From Sympetrum striolatum (taxonomy: Eukaryota; Arthropoda; Insecta; Odonata; Libellulidae), in the NCBI GenBank assembly GCA_947579665.1, contig OX388345.1, positions 68,005,454-68,069,453 on the forward strand: DNA of 64,000 nucleotides. Reading direction: 5' to 3'. The notes under the pieces were generated by a model that had not been told where the DNA came from, ran no database searches, and saw only the letters and a list, made by a program, of their open reading frames with translations. This document shows, piece by piece, positions 48,487-61,445 of the stretch; position 1 is the first letter of the stretch; each line of letters begins with the position of its first letter. A program made the translations under genes and the position numbers.

Positions 48487-50244
48487 CTTAGGAAAAACTA
48501 ACGGACTCAAATGTGTCTGATTCTATAATTTCTGGATTTACGTAACGAAGGGGATGATGGAAATTTTTTATATAAACCATAATTAGAAACAAACGGGTAG
48601 CTAGAAATCTAATAAATTATCAAATTATCGAAAAATGCAACAAAAATTTAATGATTTCCTATTATAGAAAACAATTGATCGCTTCCGTAAAATCAATTAA
48701 AATAGAGAGTAACGAGATGAATATTTTTTATACAATTAAGAAATTTTGATATTTTTTCATCGAATTATTAGAGACTTTGAGTATATTATCTAGAAATAAA
48801 CAAAAATTAATTACAATATGACAGGAATTGAACTGATTTCTTCTACGAGATATAAATTCTTATTTCGTTGTGTGTCAGGATAACCTCCTTCCACGTCAAG
48901 CTGGAAATTCATTTAATTGCATTCGCGTGTGATTAAATCAAAAGAATTTCTAACAAATTAACGGAAACGATACTATTTCTAATTCACATTATTTAAAATA
49001 TGACAATTTTCTATTATATCCATTTTCGTACATAGAAAAATGAAGATTCACAGCTTGATTCCTATGCAAAAGGATTTTTCAACATTTCCACAAAAAGAAG
49101 AGAAAAAAATAAGGCAAAGAAGACATAAATTATATCCGAATATTATGGCGAAGCTTAATCTTAATTTATACTTTTGGCGTATGCATACCAAAATATATTT
49201 ATATTCCTTTAATTGCTCCGGAATAATTCACATAAAAGCCACGAAAAGATCCTTGCTTTGGTTGTAATTAATTCTCTTGGACTTATACATCACCTAAGCA
49301 CAGCTATAAATTAAACTGAATCTTGAATATAAACGTCTCACAGCTACTAAAACGAGATCTCTTTGTAGGAATAATATATTCGTCTTTCCGCTCAAGGATA
49401 GCCAGTTCGTTTATAAGCATAGATCCTTCTTTAAATTAATCCCCTCTTAATAGAATCCTACCATAGAATGCCACAAGTAGCCACATATATCCTTTTTCAT
49501 GTCACTTCATAGTTGAGAACCTGCCTTGCTACTAACCATTCCGTTTTAAAAGACTGAACCTGTTTTAAACGATTCGTGGAGAATTAGAACATTCATAACG
49601 TGCTAAGATAAAAGATATATGTTAAGAGAATAAAACGTTGAATAACATGATTCCGGACTACAACTGGCTATATTCCCAGAGAAAGATATAACCATAAATC
49701 TCCGAGTAATTATGCAATTCAAATTTTATATATTATTAAATGGTAGGAAACAGTTTTACTAGTGTGGATCCTAGCCACATTTAAACACATACAAGTCGAA
49801 TTTTCCGTTCTAGATACATATAAAATCTTTGTAAACAAAGCGTTAGAGAAAAAATGAAAATGTGACTATGAAAGCTATGCATATAGATTCAAAATCATGT
49901 ATATAGAACTTCTTAAACCAATAATTACTAGCTATTTGTTGAGTTTAGCTTCCAGGAAGCTCACACAGATGTCATTCATTGACAAAAATGAAAAAGGTGT
50001 ATAAATAATAATATGAAAAAGGTGTATAATATAATATAAAAAAAGTTTCTTCTTTTGCTTTAATAATTATACCAACTGTTATAAGAATGTGTGATTTCAG
50101 GGAAAAATTATTAGACAATCCATAATTTTTGTTCTTGAGAATTAAGCACACATGTGAGGAAAAACATTATTTATTCCTCCGAACTTGCTCAAGATTAAAC
50201 TAAGTAAACCTCCAGTTGTTACTTAGTATTACCATTAGAGATTT
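48487..50244. other. AT-rich non-coding stretch
   Basis: Nothing recognised; the open frame at 49040-49267 is lysine-rich and looks random. Confidence 0.5.
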
Positions 50245-50440
50245 AAAATCTCCTCTGCACTTTTACAGTGTCATGCCTTATTTTCTCAGAACACCGGGGA
50301 ATGAGAAAAGGAACGCCGACGAAAACGGCTATTGGAGATTTAAACCTCAAATTCCATAAAAGCAGTATCCCAACTTTCGTTCCTCCCTTACTATCCCCCG
50401 GACAGAACCGATCACGCAAGAAACAGCCGCAGTGAGGCGT
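50245..50440 (-). mobile_element. SINE copy with internally deleted head
   Basis: Read on the minus strand: CCGGGGGATAGTAAGGGAGG (A-box side of the head), then directly GTTGGGATACTGC and the body TTGAGGTTTAAATCTCC, GCCGTTTTCGTCGGCG, CATTCCCCGGTGTTCTGAGA. Against the 44984 copy the B-box half of the head is missing, so this copy could not be transcribed by Pol III. Confidence 0.65.
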
Positions 50441-50574
50441 AGGAGTTGCTGTTCTTAATTATGTAAGTACTTTCCATTGTTTCCTGCTATTTCACCTTTA
50501 TAAACGAGAGCTTTAAATTTGGATTCTTGAAAGTCGGAGAAAAATAATCGGAGAAGAATTTCTTCTAATGTTTG

Positions 50575-50655
50575 TACACTCCAGGCCAAAATTAACGCAG
50601 CATCTCCATAGCGATCCTTACGGCCGGTGCTGTGTTAATTTTGGCCAGGAGTGTA
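50575..50655. mobile_element. 77-bp palindromic MITE, copy 2
   Basis: Same element as at 39728, reverse-complemented: its centre reads CCATAGCGATCCTTACGGCC, the reverse complement of copy 1 apart from a few changes. It is bordered by TA (50575-50576, 50654-50655) and is also 77 bp long. Confidence 0.87.
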
Positions 50656-52079
50656 CATTGCCGCAATTTTTGATTTTAGCAATTTTAAATATTGTATTGT
50701 AAATATTAAATATTGTAATTATATTTGCAATATCTAATGAAAATAAATACTATACTACACTACTCTATACTATACAATTATACGAAAGAAACTGGGATAT
50801 AAGCAATAATACATTTACCCTGGCTACTCCTAATTGAATGATTTGAAAACTTTTATTGAAAGGGTCACTGTGCAGCTCTTTTATATATCTCCGTGAACAT
50901 TACCCACTTATTCTGTTTCAACGAGGAAATCAAGGTTATACTGCTAAAGTCTAACTCCATCTGTTTGACTTTTGCTAGCCAATGATGGAAGTTTTGCGGT
51001 TGAAACCGACCTCGTAGTAGAATTATTTACAGAGTTCTTATTGGAACTCTGCAACTAAACTGTACACTAGACCAGTGACAGCGCACCTATCGCACGCGTT
51101 TCCAAAATGGCACGGGAATTTAGGCGCTTGCAACTCTCACAACAACGTCTTCACTGAGTATACTTCACTTAAAAATTAAAGCCCCGCAGTACATAAGTGT
51201 GGTATCTGATCATTAGTAATGGCAATTAACGAATACGTTAGCCAATTGTTAAATCTTAATCCTATCGCTGACATTATACTGTCCACGGGAAGTTTTCGGA
51301 GGAGTTTCCCTCCCGTCCTTAGTCGAATGCCGGACACATTATATTTTTATATCCCCTTCAACCGTTGCCGCCTGGTATTAATACCAACTTGCAACGTTTA
51401 GATTAAATAAATAAAACATTTATTACCATATTTATCTACGGCTGTGCACGAAAAAACATTTCCACGTAAGAAAGTAAAGTAAAGGAAATTTATTCCATCT
51501 TGCAAAGAATACAGTCAACACCAAAAAAAATCAAATATTAACATGGAGATAGGTACCCGATAGGTATAAGTTATTTCGGGGTTAACATCAAACTCAAATA
51601 AATATAAGGTGGTTATATGGTGCAGATACAATATTTAACTTACAAAAAACATAAAAAAGGGAGTAGTTTAACAGAAAAGGAAAAATGTTCGTTTTTTACA
51701 ATTGTTCTTAAGAAAGTAATACCTGCAAATTTTACAAAACTACTAGATACATTTATATGAAATAATAAAGAATAATGTTGCTATTTCTATCAAGTATTTC
51801 TATAATTAATAAAACAGTATTTAAAAAAATCCATCAATCATTTGCCAGTATCCAAGACTAGGCCAACTGTAGACATTTATGACAACGTTTCTCATTTTTT
51901 ATTTCTTTATTAAATTAAATAAATTAAAACTCTTAGGGTCCATATATACAAAAGATCGTCTTAAAATAGTTAAATTAGTCTTAAATAAAGGTATGTTTCT
52001 TTTACTGTAATTATACTGAATAGCACTATCAGAGTTAGTTGACGTATTCCTTTACGCACATAAAACAGAACACCCTTGT
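50656..52079. other. AT-rich non-coding stretch
   Basis: No gene or repeat supported. The open frame at 51219-51401 has no features. Confidence 0.5.
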
Positions 52080-52800
52080 CGCAAAACTCCATCCATACAC
52101 TAGACAAACTGCTAACATCTCCCACGTTTAAGACAGCCAAACACCGTAGACAACCCTTTGATAACAGTCCCCTCTTTCATCCCCAAAAGAAAACCTAATC
52201 GGGGAATCCGAAAGAACAAAAGGTAGTTATGGGAACAAACGAGGAAAACCCGTACGAAAACAGACGCGATTCAATTTCATCTGGAGCGGGGAAACTCAGA
52301 AGTATTCACTGTCCATATTGACTTCTTTCCTCTCGCGCATTTCAATCCTTTTGTCAAAGCCCTCCGCCGCTGTCACCTGAACTCATTCCCCCCTTGATCC
52401 CACGGCACGAGACGCCCCTCATCCCCTCCTTTCTAATGAAGCGCCCATAATGCGAACGATTTCAATGAGCTCGTCAAAACCGTGCACCGAGAGAAGAGCG
52501 ATCGACTTTTAATTTTCGGTCCCTTTGTGCCCGAGCGTGGCAAATTGTCCAATGCGCGGCGTTCCCCTTTGAAGCCGGGATATTCCAGGTGCGCCAAGCA
52601 GGTGCGGGTTATGAAGGGCCTCCGGGCGCCACGGCCTATATTTCTCTCTGTCTTCCGGGGGAAGCTGATTGTTAGCACTTGAGGGAGGGATGAAGCGAAA
52701 TAAAAACGGAGGATGAGACAGAGCGGTCCGCTGAGGGATAAAGACGGATAGAGGAATAAAAAAGGCTTACGTCGCAACGACAAAACGGTGACCGTTCCTA
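52080..52800. other. GC-richer island
   Basis: CpG-containing, with overlapping frames on both strands (52433-52783) that lack domains. Possibly conserved non-coding DNA. Confidence 0.3.
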
Positions 52801-55800
52801 GGCAAGTGCATTCAAATTAGAGATATAAATCTGATATTAAAAGTGGGCTTACTCTTATGCGATTTTATTTTCCCATGTATTCTTTTAGATGATTAACGCT
52901 CTGTAGATTCCTAGTGCAGTATTATGATGGATGGACAGATATCCATTCCTCTTTCAGCGCAGGATAGAAAGAATAGTTTTTTGAATTTTTCTTTTCCTTT
53001 TCTCATAGCCGAGAAGAAGCATACGCTATTGAATTAGGAGTGTCAGTTCATCAAGTTCATTCCTTACTAAATGCTGTGAAAAGTGTTATTTATATTGTGA
53101 TTGTGATGAACTGAAGAGGTTGTTTGCCATCACTGGCATTCAAGCTCAATAACAAAATCAAGGGCAAATATCCCCACTCCTCATCTTACATAACAACCTC
53201 ATTTCTACATTTTTTTTACGTTAGCAAGCCTTCGGAACATCAATTTACCAATATTAAAAATGAAGAAGACAGAAGAAACGAAGAACACCGAAGAGTCAAA
53301 GTTGACACTACGCAATTTTCAAACCAAATAAAATACCTTGGTCTCGACGATTGTCGTCAGCATCATCACCCGTTTACGACGAGACGTGTCGAAGACTTCC
53401 TTTAAGTTATTCGCGGATTACAAGTTATTTTTGAATACTACTGTAGACATTGAGGTTCTTCCTTTGTAATCAATATGATATACTTTTTTATTGTGTAATT
53501 GCATATTTTCGTTTTTTAAATACATTCTATAAAAACCTAAATAATAGAACCATGTAAATAATAGGACCTGAATATTTCATTTGTGCAGTTTATTTTGAAC
53601 ACTAAAATATGAGAGGATGCAATACTCTCTCAGATGTCACAATGAGTTCAGTTGATAACTGAGGAAAAGACGACGTCAGTGTCAACTGTGTCGGAAAGTC
53701 AAACAGATTGTGTTAATATGAATTGAATTAATGATGGAAAGAGATAAAATAGTTATACCAAACTTGTTACAAAAAATTTAAAGCAATTATTTATAATTTT
53801 GATCGTAAGCTCCCGTTTTCATCATGGTAATATAAGTTTCGTGGTAAATGTCCTATTACCTGTTTCATAGCAGATATGAGGAAATTTTCAGACAATTAAT
53901 GCAAACAGAAAGTGTCCTGGAATCCACCGAAGAACTTCTATAGAGATACGCATCTCTTAACATACAATGTAGGAACACAGATCTACTGTGTTCTGTACGT
54001 TTACATATAAAGGGTCCTCATTAATTATGTCACATATAGTTTTAGAACTTCCCCTCTTGGAAAGAGTCTTCATAGAGCTCTTCATATAAGTAGGCCGACC
54101 ATACGTTCGACTTTTGCTTGGACAGTCCCCTTTACGGCGCTTCCGTCATGTACATATAGATAAAAGAATAGTATACGTTGTCCCATTAATGCCTTCGCCG
54201 ATAATCATAATATTTTAACGATATTCAATTAAGTAATGCATAGGATTTTTATCCCTTCTTTGTGGGTGTCCTCCAATAAAATATGGTTTTAGTCTTCTCA
54301 GTAGATATCATATTTCCCCACAAAGCCAATCTTATTGAGTTACCGTTGCATTTATTCATTAAGTATAATGCATGAATTTGAAATTGAGGTTAGGTAGTAG
54401 AGAGGCCAACTTGGACCTAGCTTCGCCTTGATAGAGGGTTAATTTATTATATCTTAATGTCTGCGTATCGCTTAATCATTGCATTTCTGGGTACCTTACG
54501 AGAACTGCAAAACAACGTTGCGATAAAAGACATTTTTAATCGTGATATTTCTCTTCATGGTACTAAAATTAAGCGGCCATCGTAATTTGACTATTGAAAT
54601 AACGTTCGAATGACTCCAAATAGATAACTGACGATGTAGGCTCATCAATGAAAAATACATGGTTAGGTAGATGAGCGGCCCACTGGCCACTTAAACTTGT
54701 CAGATAAAGAGTTGATCAACTTTAATATAGATATGGCTAGCTTTTCACTTAAAATTAAGATGAAATTATTTTGAATGTATACTTACTTAAAGCATTTGAG
54801 AGAGGTAAATAAACAATATAACGTTTTGGAAAAATCAAAAATACTAATAGTGTTTGATTGTTTGGGATAATTTGCGGAAAAAATATCGTAAATAATACAG
54901 ACGCGCTAAAGTTATTGAATCATCATTAATTAATCAATTATGATCCGTATATTAACAAAATTCTTTTACTTGCACGCATCAGCAATAGACGTTAAAAATT
55001 TCAAATGTGACGACGTCTACAATCATGAAAGAAGGTTAGTAATTCACACCCAAAAACTGCGAAAGAAAATAGCTTCAGACCCCTGAATACGAATGTATTA
55101 GATAATGAATTTATTTGGAGCTGGTTTGGAACCAAAGACCGCAACGAATGGGGGTAGAAAGAGCAATGTGGGGCAGTGATGGAGTGTCCCTCTCTTGGAG
55201 ACATCTCCCATAATCCCCCTTCAGCGCTAAAATGTCACCAGCACGTGTATATCCCTCGTTAGGGCAAAGGGGATCTGAATATAGTAGTCGGGAGGTTGTT
55301 GCAGTATAGTTCTATTGGAGCAACGGCTACCGATGTCGCTATTCTCTAATTAAATAATGAAAGGCCGCGGGATATCAGGGCGGCGTGGTTTGATCACGGC
55401 CGATATTTAATCGAAACCATGCAGCGAGATTGAAACTGATGGCAAATATGCAATCTATGGGTTTTCTATGCATCGGAAGAAAGGCCACATTTCTTTGTGA
55501 AACTACAGAACGGTCCATTAATATTCTCATTCTTCCCATGATTACCCAATAAAACGTGTTAGAAAGCACATTTTTTCGTTTCTCATTTGCCAACTGTTAT
55601 GTGTTAAACCTCTAGTATACCCTAAACTTTGTACTGCAATAGGGCTGTCCGATCTTTTCCTTCAATGAAATCAGTTTTTCTACTGAATGAACTCTACCAT
55701 CTATCAATGTGTGGTAGATGATTTAAAATTAAATTTTATGTAAAAATTGTTTACAATATAATGAGAGAGGGAATAAGTATCAAAATATTTTTTTTTTGTT

Positions 55801-56739
55801 ACACGGCCTCAACATTGAAAAATGCGTTGTAAAATACTTACGAAGAAATACAACGTTTTTATTCTTCTCTAAGTTATATATTCTTATACATGTTATGACT
55901 TCCATTATAAAACTTAGATTTCTATATGTATATGTAGGAATAAAATAAGGCATTCTTGTTTTTTTGCATACCTCTCAAACAGCATTTATGGTACATGATA
56001 TTTGTAATATTCTCAAAGTGGTTTTTAGATGACTTTTGTCATGTGCTCTAAATAGAATCAAATAAAATAATGATTCATGTCTCGTGCTAACTAGGTAAAT
56101 AACCAAAAGTTTAAGCTTTCACGATAAAATATTTCCGAGGGACAATTGGTCGAACAACGCCAACTGAAAGTCAATAATAATTAATACTTATAATAATTTA
56201 TCAAAGTTGTTTGGTTGAAGCTGAACGTTAAATATAGGATAGATATTCTTAGTTTCTTTACAAACGGCTTGAAATAATATAAATTTTTAAACAATTATTA
56301 ATTATTATGCTTAAAGGTAATATTTATGATCAATTTACTTCTATATTATTTACAAAACCCACGGGAAAACATTGCAATAAAAGGCATTTAATCATATTAT
56401 AAAATTGAATCTGCATTTCATGAGCTCAAACTTCAATCTTTACCCCCTATTGAGAACGTATTGTGTGATGATAAAATGACTTCTATAAGCTGTAGAGAAC
56501 ATTGACGGTATTATTAGCAGAATTATAGAATAGAGGTTGGAAACAGAAACATTTACTCTAAATAACACCTAAATAAAGTAAATTACAATCATATTGAAAT
56601 CACTATTATACAACTGTAGGAAGAATTGCCTTAAAATTCTCTGCCTTGGAAATAAAGAATTTTACTTTAAATCAAACTTAAGTAAAATAATTAATCACTA
56701 TCATACAACGATCATGAGGCCTGTCTTCAAATTCGCTAA
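52801..56739. other. Mostly AT-rich non-coding stretch
   Basis: At 53226-53405 a plus-strand frame follows an acceptor-like TTTTTTTTACGTTAG and encodes a charged stretch (KNEEDRRNEEHRRVKVDTTQ) before a stop. This is too little to call a gene. The rest holds nothing recognised. Confidence 0.4.
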
Positions 56740-57640
56740 CATTTTACGCGAGACGTAACGCGGAATTCCCTCACCTCTTCACAGCCCTCGCAACGATACA
56801 GTATCGTCCTCCTGCCTCGGATTACTGCTCACGCATTAGTTACTGCGGTCCTTAGTAACACTCATCACGAGTGACACTCGATAGGGACCACATGAAAGCA
56901 CGGGTACCGCAGTCGACGCAGTAATCACGAAAGTGCCCCGTCGGCACGCATCCCGACAAAAAGAAGCGCTGAAAAATGCAGCGAGCGGACGTAATAGATA
57001 TGTTTAATTATCCATCCTCCGCCACCAATTCATTCTGCGACGTAATCTACTGTCCCGAAGCCAACCTCTTTTTTCCCTTTGTTTCCCGCTGACCAGTGTC
57101 GCCCAAATGTTTGTGCTCATCTCTTTTTCATGGGCGTTTCGTTTCGAATAGGAATATGCATAACTAAAGCGACGCCCGCGAAACAATCCAGACGGCGATC
57201 ATTCACAATTTACCGTTCTCGGGATAGATTCTAATTGCGTATGCTCTGTAGAACTATCTTTCGGGCCAATCCCACCTGTCATCCGAAGCCGTTATTAAAT
57301 GGTTATTAATATTGCTCGCTCCCGTTGTTGTCGGCCCAGGTGGATGAATGGATCTCATCATCTGCTGATGCAGGGCATAATCGCGGGTGCCTTAGTGTGC
57401 TTGTTAATTAGGGCGTGAGTGGGATATTTACGACTTCTAATGAGTCTTCGCAGTCGTGACCCTTAAGGGGACGACTGGATGTTCGGAAGGGTAAGTAGGG
57501 AGCGTATTTGCTGCGTTTGTGGAAAAATTGAGCTCCACCTTATCTGGCAGTTTAATTTAGCGGAGATTGATCCTCGATGCACTTGTTTCGATGTTTGCGA
57601 CGATTCTCGCCGATTATCCGAATATGATTAGCTCTAGGAA
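56740..57640. promoter_or_regulatory. GC-richer island, candidate conserved non-coding DNA
   Basis: The longest composition shift in the right half. No coherent coding frame. The part 57280-57430 packs E-box (CAGGTG at 57339-57344), homeodomain-type (TTATTAAATGG, TTATTAATA, GTTAATTAGG) and other short motifs, as developmental enhancers often do. Function is inference. Confidence 0.3.
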
Positions 57641-57800
57641 GACTATTGTAGGAGATTGAATGTACGGGGAAATCGGTAGTTATTGTAGTATGGATGTATT
57701 GTTATACTCGTAATAGTGCTAAGACAGTAGGGAATTTTAGAGCACATGGACCGGAAATAGGTAAAACACTCATCTTATTGGTATCATTGTAAATGCTTCC
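57641..57800. other. Non-coding spacer
   Basis: Nothing recognised. Confidence 0.5.
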
Positions 57801-57819
57801 ACTACATGATTATCTCATG

Positions 57820-57905
57820 CATACGTGCCCAAATGGAAATCTAATCCTGGACCATTTTAGCATAGACGAAAGTGCTACCCCCTTGGCTAGCCGGTAGTCC
57901 TAGTT
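57820..57905 (-). mobile_element. Decayed tRNA-like SINE head
   Basis: Minus strand: CCGGCTAGCCAAGGGGGTAG, CACTTTCG, and later GGATTAGATTTCCATTTGGG. This parallels the head at 44984 (CCGGATAGTGAAGGGGAGAG ... CGATTCCCAATGGGAGCCC) with many changes. No recognisable SINE body follows. Confidence 0.4.
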
Positions 57906-58439
57906 ATTATGAACATACGTATTCTTCTGTTGTCCCATGGTTAATAATAGAGGAAATATCTTTTATTTACTTCCGAAGAATAACTTTCATTTACTTCCAC
58001 TCCACTCATTCTCATGGCTGTGATTATATGAAAGCTATTTAGGCGGAAATCGTATTGAATAATGCCATTCCTTTCGACCACTCCTTCTGAATGCTAGGAA
58101 AAGAATAGCTCGAAGAGAGACTTACTTCACGTGCTTCACTTACGTGCCTATTTCTTCTCACAGCATTTCTACTACGCATTGATAACATAAGCATCGCCTC
58201 AATCTTCATCTTATACATTACATCTCTATAGCTTATCAGAGAACCTTACAGATAGTATGAATTTAGACGTATGGAATTATAAACCGACTTTTGGACCTAA
58301 TACTGTACAGGCGCATTGCAGAAGTAATCATTACAACTTAACTTAGTAATACGTGCTGACTTCAGTTTGCCATTTTATATGCTAACAGTCAATATGAATG
58401 TCGAGGGATATTTAAATGGAATATGATAGATAAAAAATA

Positions 58440-58690
58440 TAAAGAAATATACATATATAAACGGGGAATGTCTCCCCTTAAAATATTTATCTACCGTAAG
58501 AAAACACCCAGGAGGGAAAGAGAGTGCAAAAATTGGCGAAACAGATTGTGGATGGCTTGAGGGTATAACTTATCTCCAGACAGAAAGTTGCACAGACAAT
58601 AAAACTTCGTGTAGAATTTCTTTTGCAATATATCTTTTTTCGATTTTTCTCCAGGATGACTCAATGGTCGCAGCTTCATTTTTAACGTTT
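58440..58690 (-). mobile_element. Diverged LINE 3' tail
   Basis: AAGAAAACACCCAGGAGGGA and GAGTGCAAAAATTGGCGAAA parallel AGGAAAACACCCACAAGGAA and GTGTGAAAAACCTGCGCAAA of the LINE at 32356. The stem-loop here is GGGGAATGTCTCCCC, different in sequence but in the same place. Orientation is minus. Confidence 0.45.
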
Positions 58691-59705
58691 GGTTTGTTAC
58701 TTAAAATCAACTAGATAATTTGGTAAAATAATACTTAAGTTTAGAGATAGTTGACGGATTGATTTATACGGAATGGATAATTTTGTAAAATGGCATTACT
58801 CAGTAAAATCAAGGATATTTCTACAGAGCTAATAAATCTGGCATTATTTAATGAGTAAGGGATGAATAGGAGCAAGAAGATGATTTGCAGCGGATGCAAA
58901 CAATAGAAGCGAGATGATTTCGATTCCATCGTTACAATTAGACAAAGAGCTATTAAAACTTTTGTATTAATCCCCATTGGAGGGCTAGCATAGCCATCAA
59001 TTCCATTCGAATACAATCCAACGTTTTTATTTTAGAAGCGGACCTTTGAGTCATTCGGAGAATGAGCTAGGTTAATTGCAGCTGTTATGGATGAGGTATT
59101 TTGATCGCCAGCCAGGAAAATTTTCACTCTCTTTCTTTCGACTTTCGCTGCCCTTTCTATACAGCAGAGAAAAGTAAAAGTGTATGGAAACTGGATGAGA
59201 GATAGCCAGATAAATATGATTAATGGTAATAAATCACAAGGAAAAAAATGTGTTCGTTTATCCCACTTAGAATGAATAGGCGGAAGAAAGCATTGTCTCA
59301 GTACATAAATAACTTCCATATAAAAGGAAGGAACCAGGCATAAAGGAGACAAGCATATTGTAACAAATTGCAAGTTTAGGGATTCTAGAGATTGTAGGCA
59401 ATTACAATAAAAATGTATAAGTAAATTAGATTGAAATTACCTGTAAGGAAAATTAATAAGCTTGATGCATCTTGTTATTTATCCAATTTTTTTTCGATTC
59501 CTCTTGATACGCAGCTTAGAATTTAAATTACCTTACAAGAAAAAAATGATTAGGAAACTATAACCTGCTTATTTTACATTTTTATTCTTTTGAATATCAT
59601 ATTCTTGACAGTAATTCTATGTATTGGGTCCTTATACATTGCCGTAGTAGTACAATTTACTTTCTCATACAGTGGTGGTATGATAATGTAAGAACTTATA
59701 TTTTA
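58691..59705. other. Non-coding stretch
   Basis: Minus-strand open frames (58741-59016, 59032-59373) are hydrophobic with no family signal. Not called. Confidence 0.45.
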
Positions 59706-59842
59706 ATATATACTGCACCACAGAATAAACATACTCTCACGACAAGGTTTTATAAAGCAGATTCATAGTATCATCACCAGGTGATGATTATACTATGAAT
59801 CCTGATCGTGAGTGTATGCATATTTTGTGATGTAGTATATAT
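59706..59842. repeat. Foldback element, hammerhead-like family
   Basis: Outer arms ATATATACTGCACCACAGAA (59706 on) and their partner ending GTAGTATATAT (59842) run inward as imperfect inverted repeats; the centre ATCATCACCAGGTGATGAT (59770-59788) is a perfect palindrome. The left arm has an extra TTTTATAAAGCAG. CCACA, then CACGACAAGGTTTT, then ATCATC follows the family order; the GAAAC box is altered (AAAAC). Confidence 0.7.
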
Positions 59843-60039
59843 CAAAATGTCAGTTCTAATATTCTGCTATCCTTTTTACTGTGGGCTAATACCCAGTAAA
59901 GAAGTGAGATTATCTTTACTGATATATTCTACGTAAATTTTACATATTTCTAATTTTAAAGTTAAGCTAAATTAAACCCAAAAGCTTAAATTTAGTCAAA
60001 TATGCCTGTCTGGCATTCCCCTCTTTACATACACCTCCT
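59843..60039. other. Non-coding spacer
   Basis: Nothing recognised. Confidence 0.5.
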
Positions 60040-60480
60040 AGGAACGAATTAGACCGTGAAGCGAGGATTCCAGTACGTTGTAGTGCGTGTGCATTTTTAG
60101 GTACGTGGAGCTCCAGGTACGCTGGAGGACGAGTTAGGACGAGCCGGGATCCTTGAAAATATCGAGTTTTGGGGGAGATAATTGGGGAAGAGGGGTCGGC
60201 GATAGTTTTGGACTGGAAAAAGAAGATGAAAGTAAGGGCTCCGCGGCAGAGAGAACTGCTTAATGATGACTGCGGACATTTGGACGACAGAAGAGGCTCA
60301 CCCAAAAGTAAAAAAAGCTGCCTTTTTCGCGGAGGGCTTGAAAGAGAGGGCTCGCAAATGGTTTCGAAATAATGAGAGTGGACTCCCAAGGTAGCATCTG
60401 TTAAGAGTAAATATTTTGCTGCGGCTGAAAATTGTGTTTCGACATCCCACTTTGTCATTGGCCTGAAAACGCTTTAAAAA
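60040..60480. other. GC-richer island
   Basis: Frames are open on both strands (the longest 163 codons on minus, 59967-60458) but lack domains and overlap each other, so composition is the likely cause. Possible conserved non-coding DNA. Confidence 0.3.
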
Positions 60481-61445
60481 CATTAAAATTGTATGTAGAT
60501 CAAGGATGTTTCAACCCTACGATTGAGGTAACCTCGTAATAATGCTGTAACGAAGAGCTTTGGTCATGACATATGATATTTTGTTAATTATACGCTTAAG
60601 CACTGTTAATTATAGGTGGTAAAACAGCTTTATAAAACATATCTTCATTATAAAAATATTTTTTTATGAAGTAATTACATATATTCTATATGTTAGTACA
60701 GTCTTTATCAAAGGGAAATCATTGAATTATAAAATTTAGGAAGCTATAATTGCACATATTACACAAAAAGTAAATAATGTTAGTGATGCAAATTACTACT
60801 ATTTATAGTGAATTTTGGCTGAATTGGGTGAATACATACACATCACTATTTTCGCAAAAGTGCTACTATAATCATTAACTAAGCTTCATGAGTGAAATAA
60901 TGTTTATATATAAAATGATAATAGTCTCTTATGTAATTTTTCTCGTAGGAAGTAAAGTAAAATTTTCTATTACTTATTTAGAAAAATATTAATTTACTTT
61001 ATACTTGGTGGTCTTCTTGCGGAAATATGTATATCATATAAAAACTGCAAAGGTCTTAGCTTGAATGTTAAAATCAGTTGAGTAATAACGCTCTTATTGA
61101 CGGTCAGGAAACTAATAATATCTAATGACATAATTTTATACATAATAAAATATCACACATCTCGTCTTAACTTAGCTCCTCTTGTGAAGAGAATACTATT
61201 TATTTTGAAGTCTCATAAAAGACAGCAATGTACCAATTGACTGAAATTTTAAGCTTTTAAGGCAGTGACTCCATGCACGTGATAAAAACGGAGATTCAGC
61301 TCTGGAATTCTTTTCTTTTCAAATACAACCGAATTTATTGTTACGCTATATGTTTTATTCGCATCCCTTTCACAAACATGTGTTCTTGAACAAATTCACA
61401 GAGAGAATCAACTGTAACAATCCATGCTAAAACAAGAAAAATATA
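60481..61445. other. AT-rich non-coding stretch
   Basis: Nothing recognised. Confidence 0.5.

Noticed and set aside
53124..53405. 93-codon plus-strand frame as an exon
   Set aside because: An acceptor-like site precedes part of it, but no donor or family signal; charged repeats alone are weak evidence.
59967..60458. 163-codon minus-strand frame
   Set aside because: Serine/leucine-rich without domain; overlapping frames on both strands in a GC-rich island.
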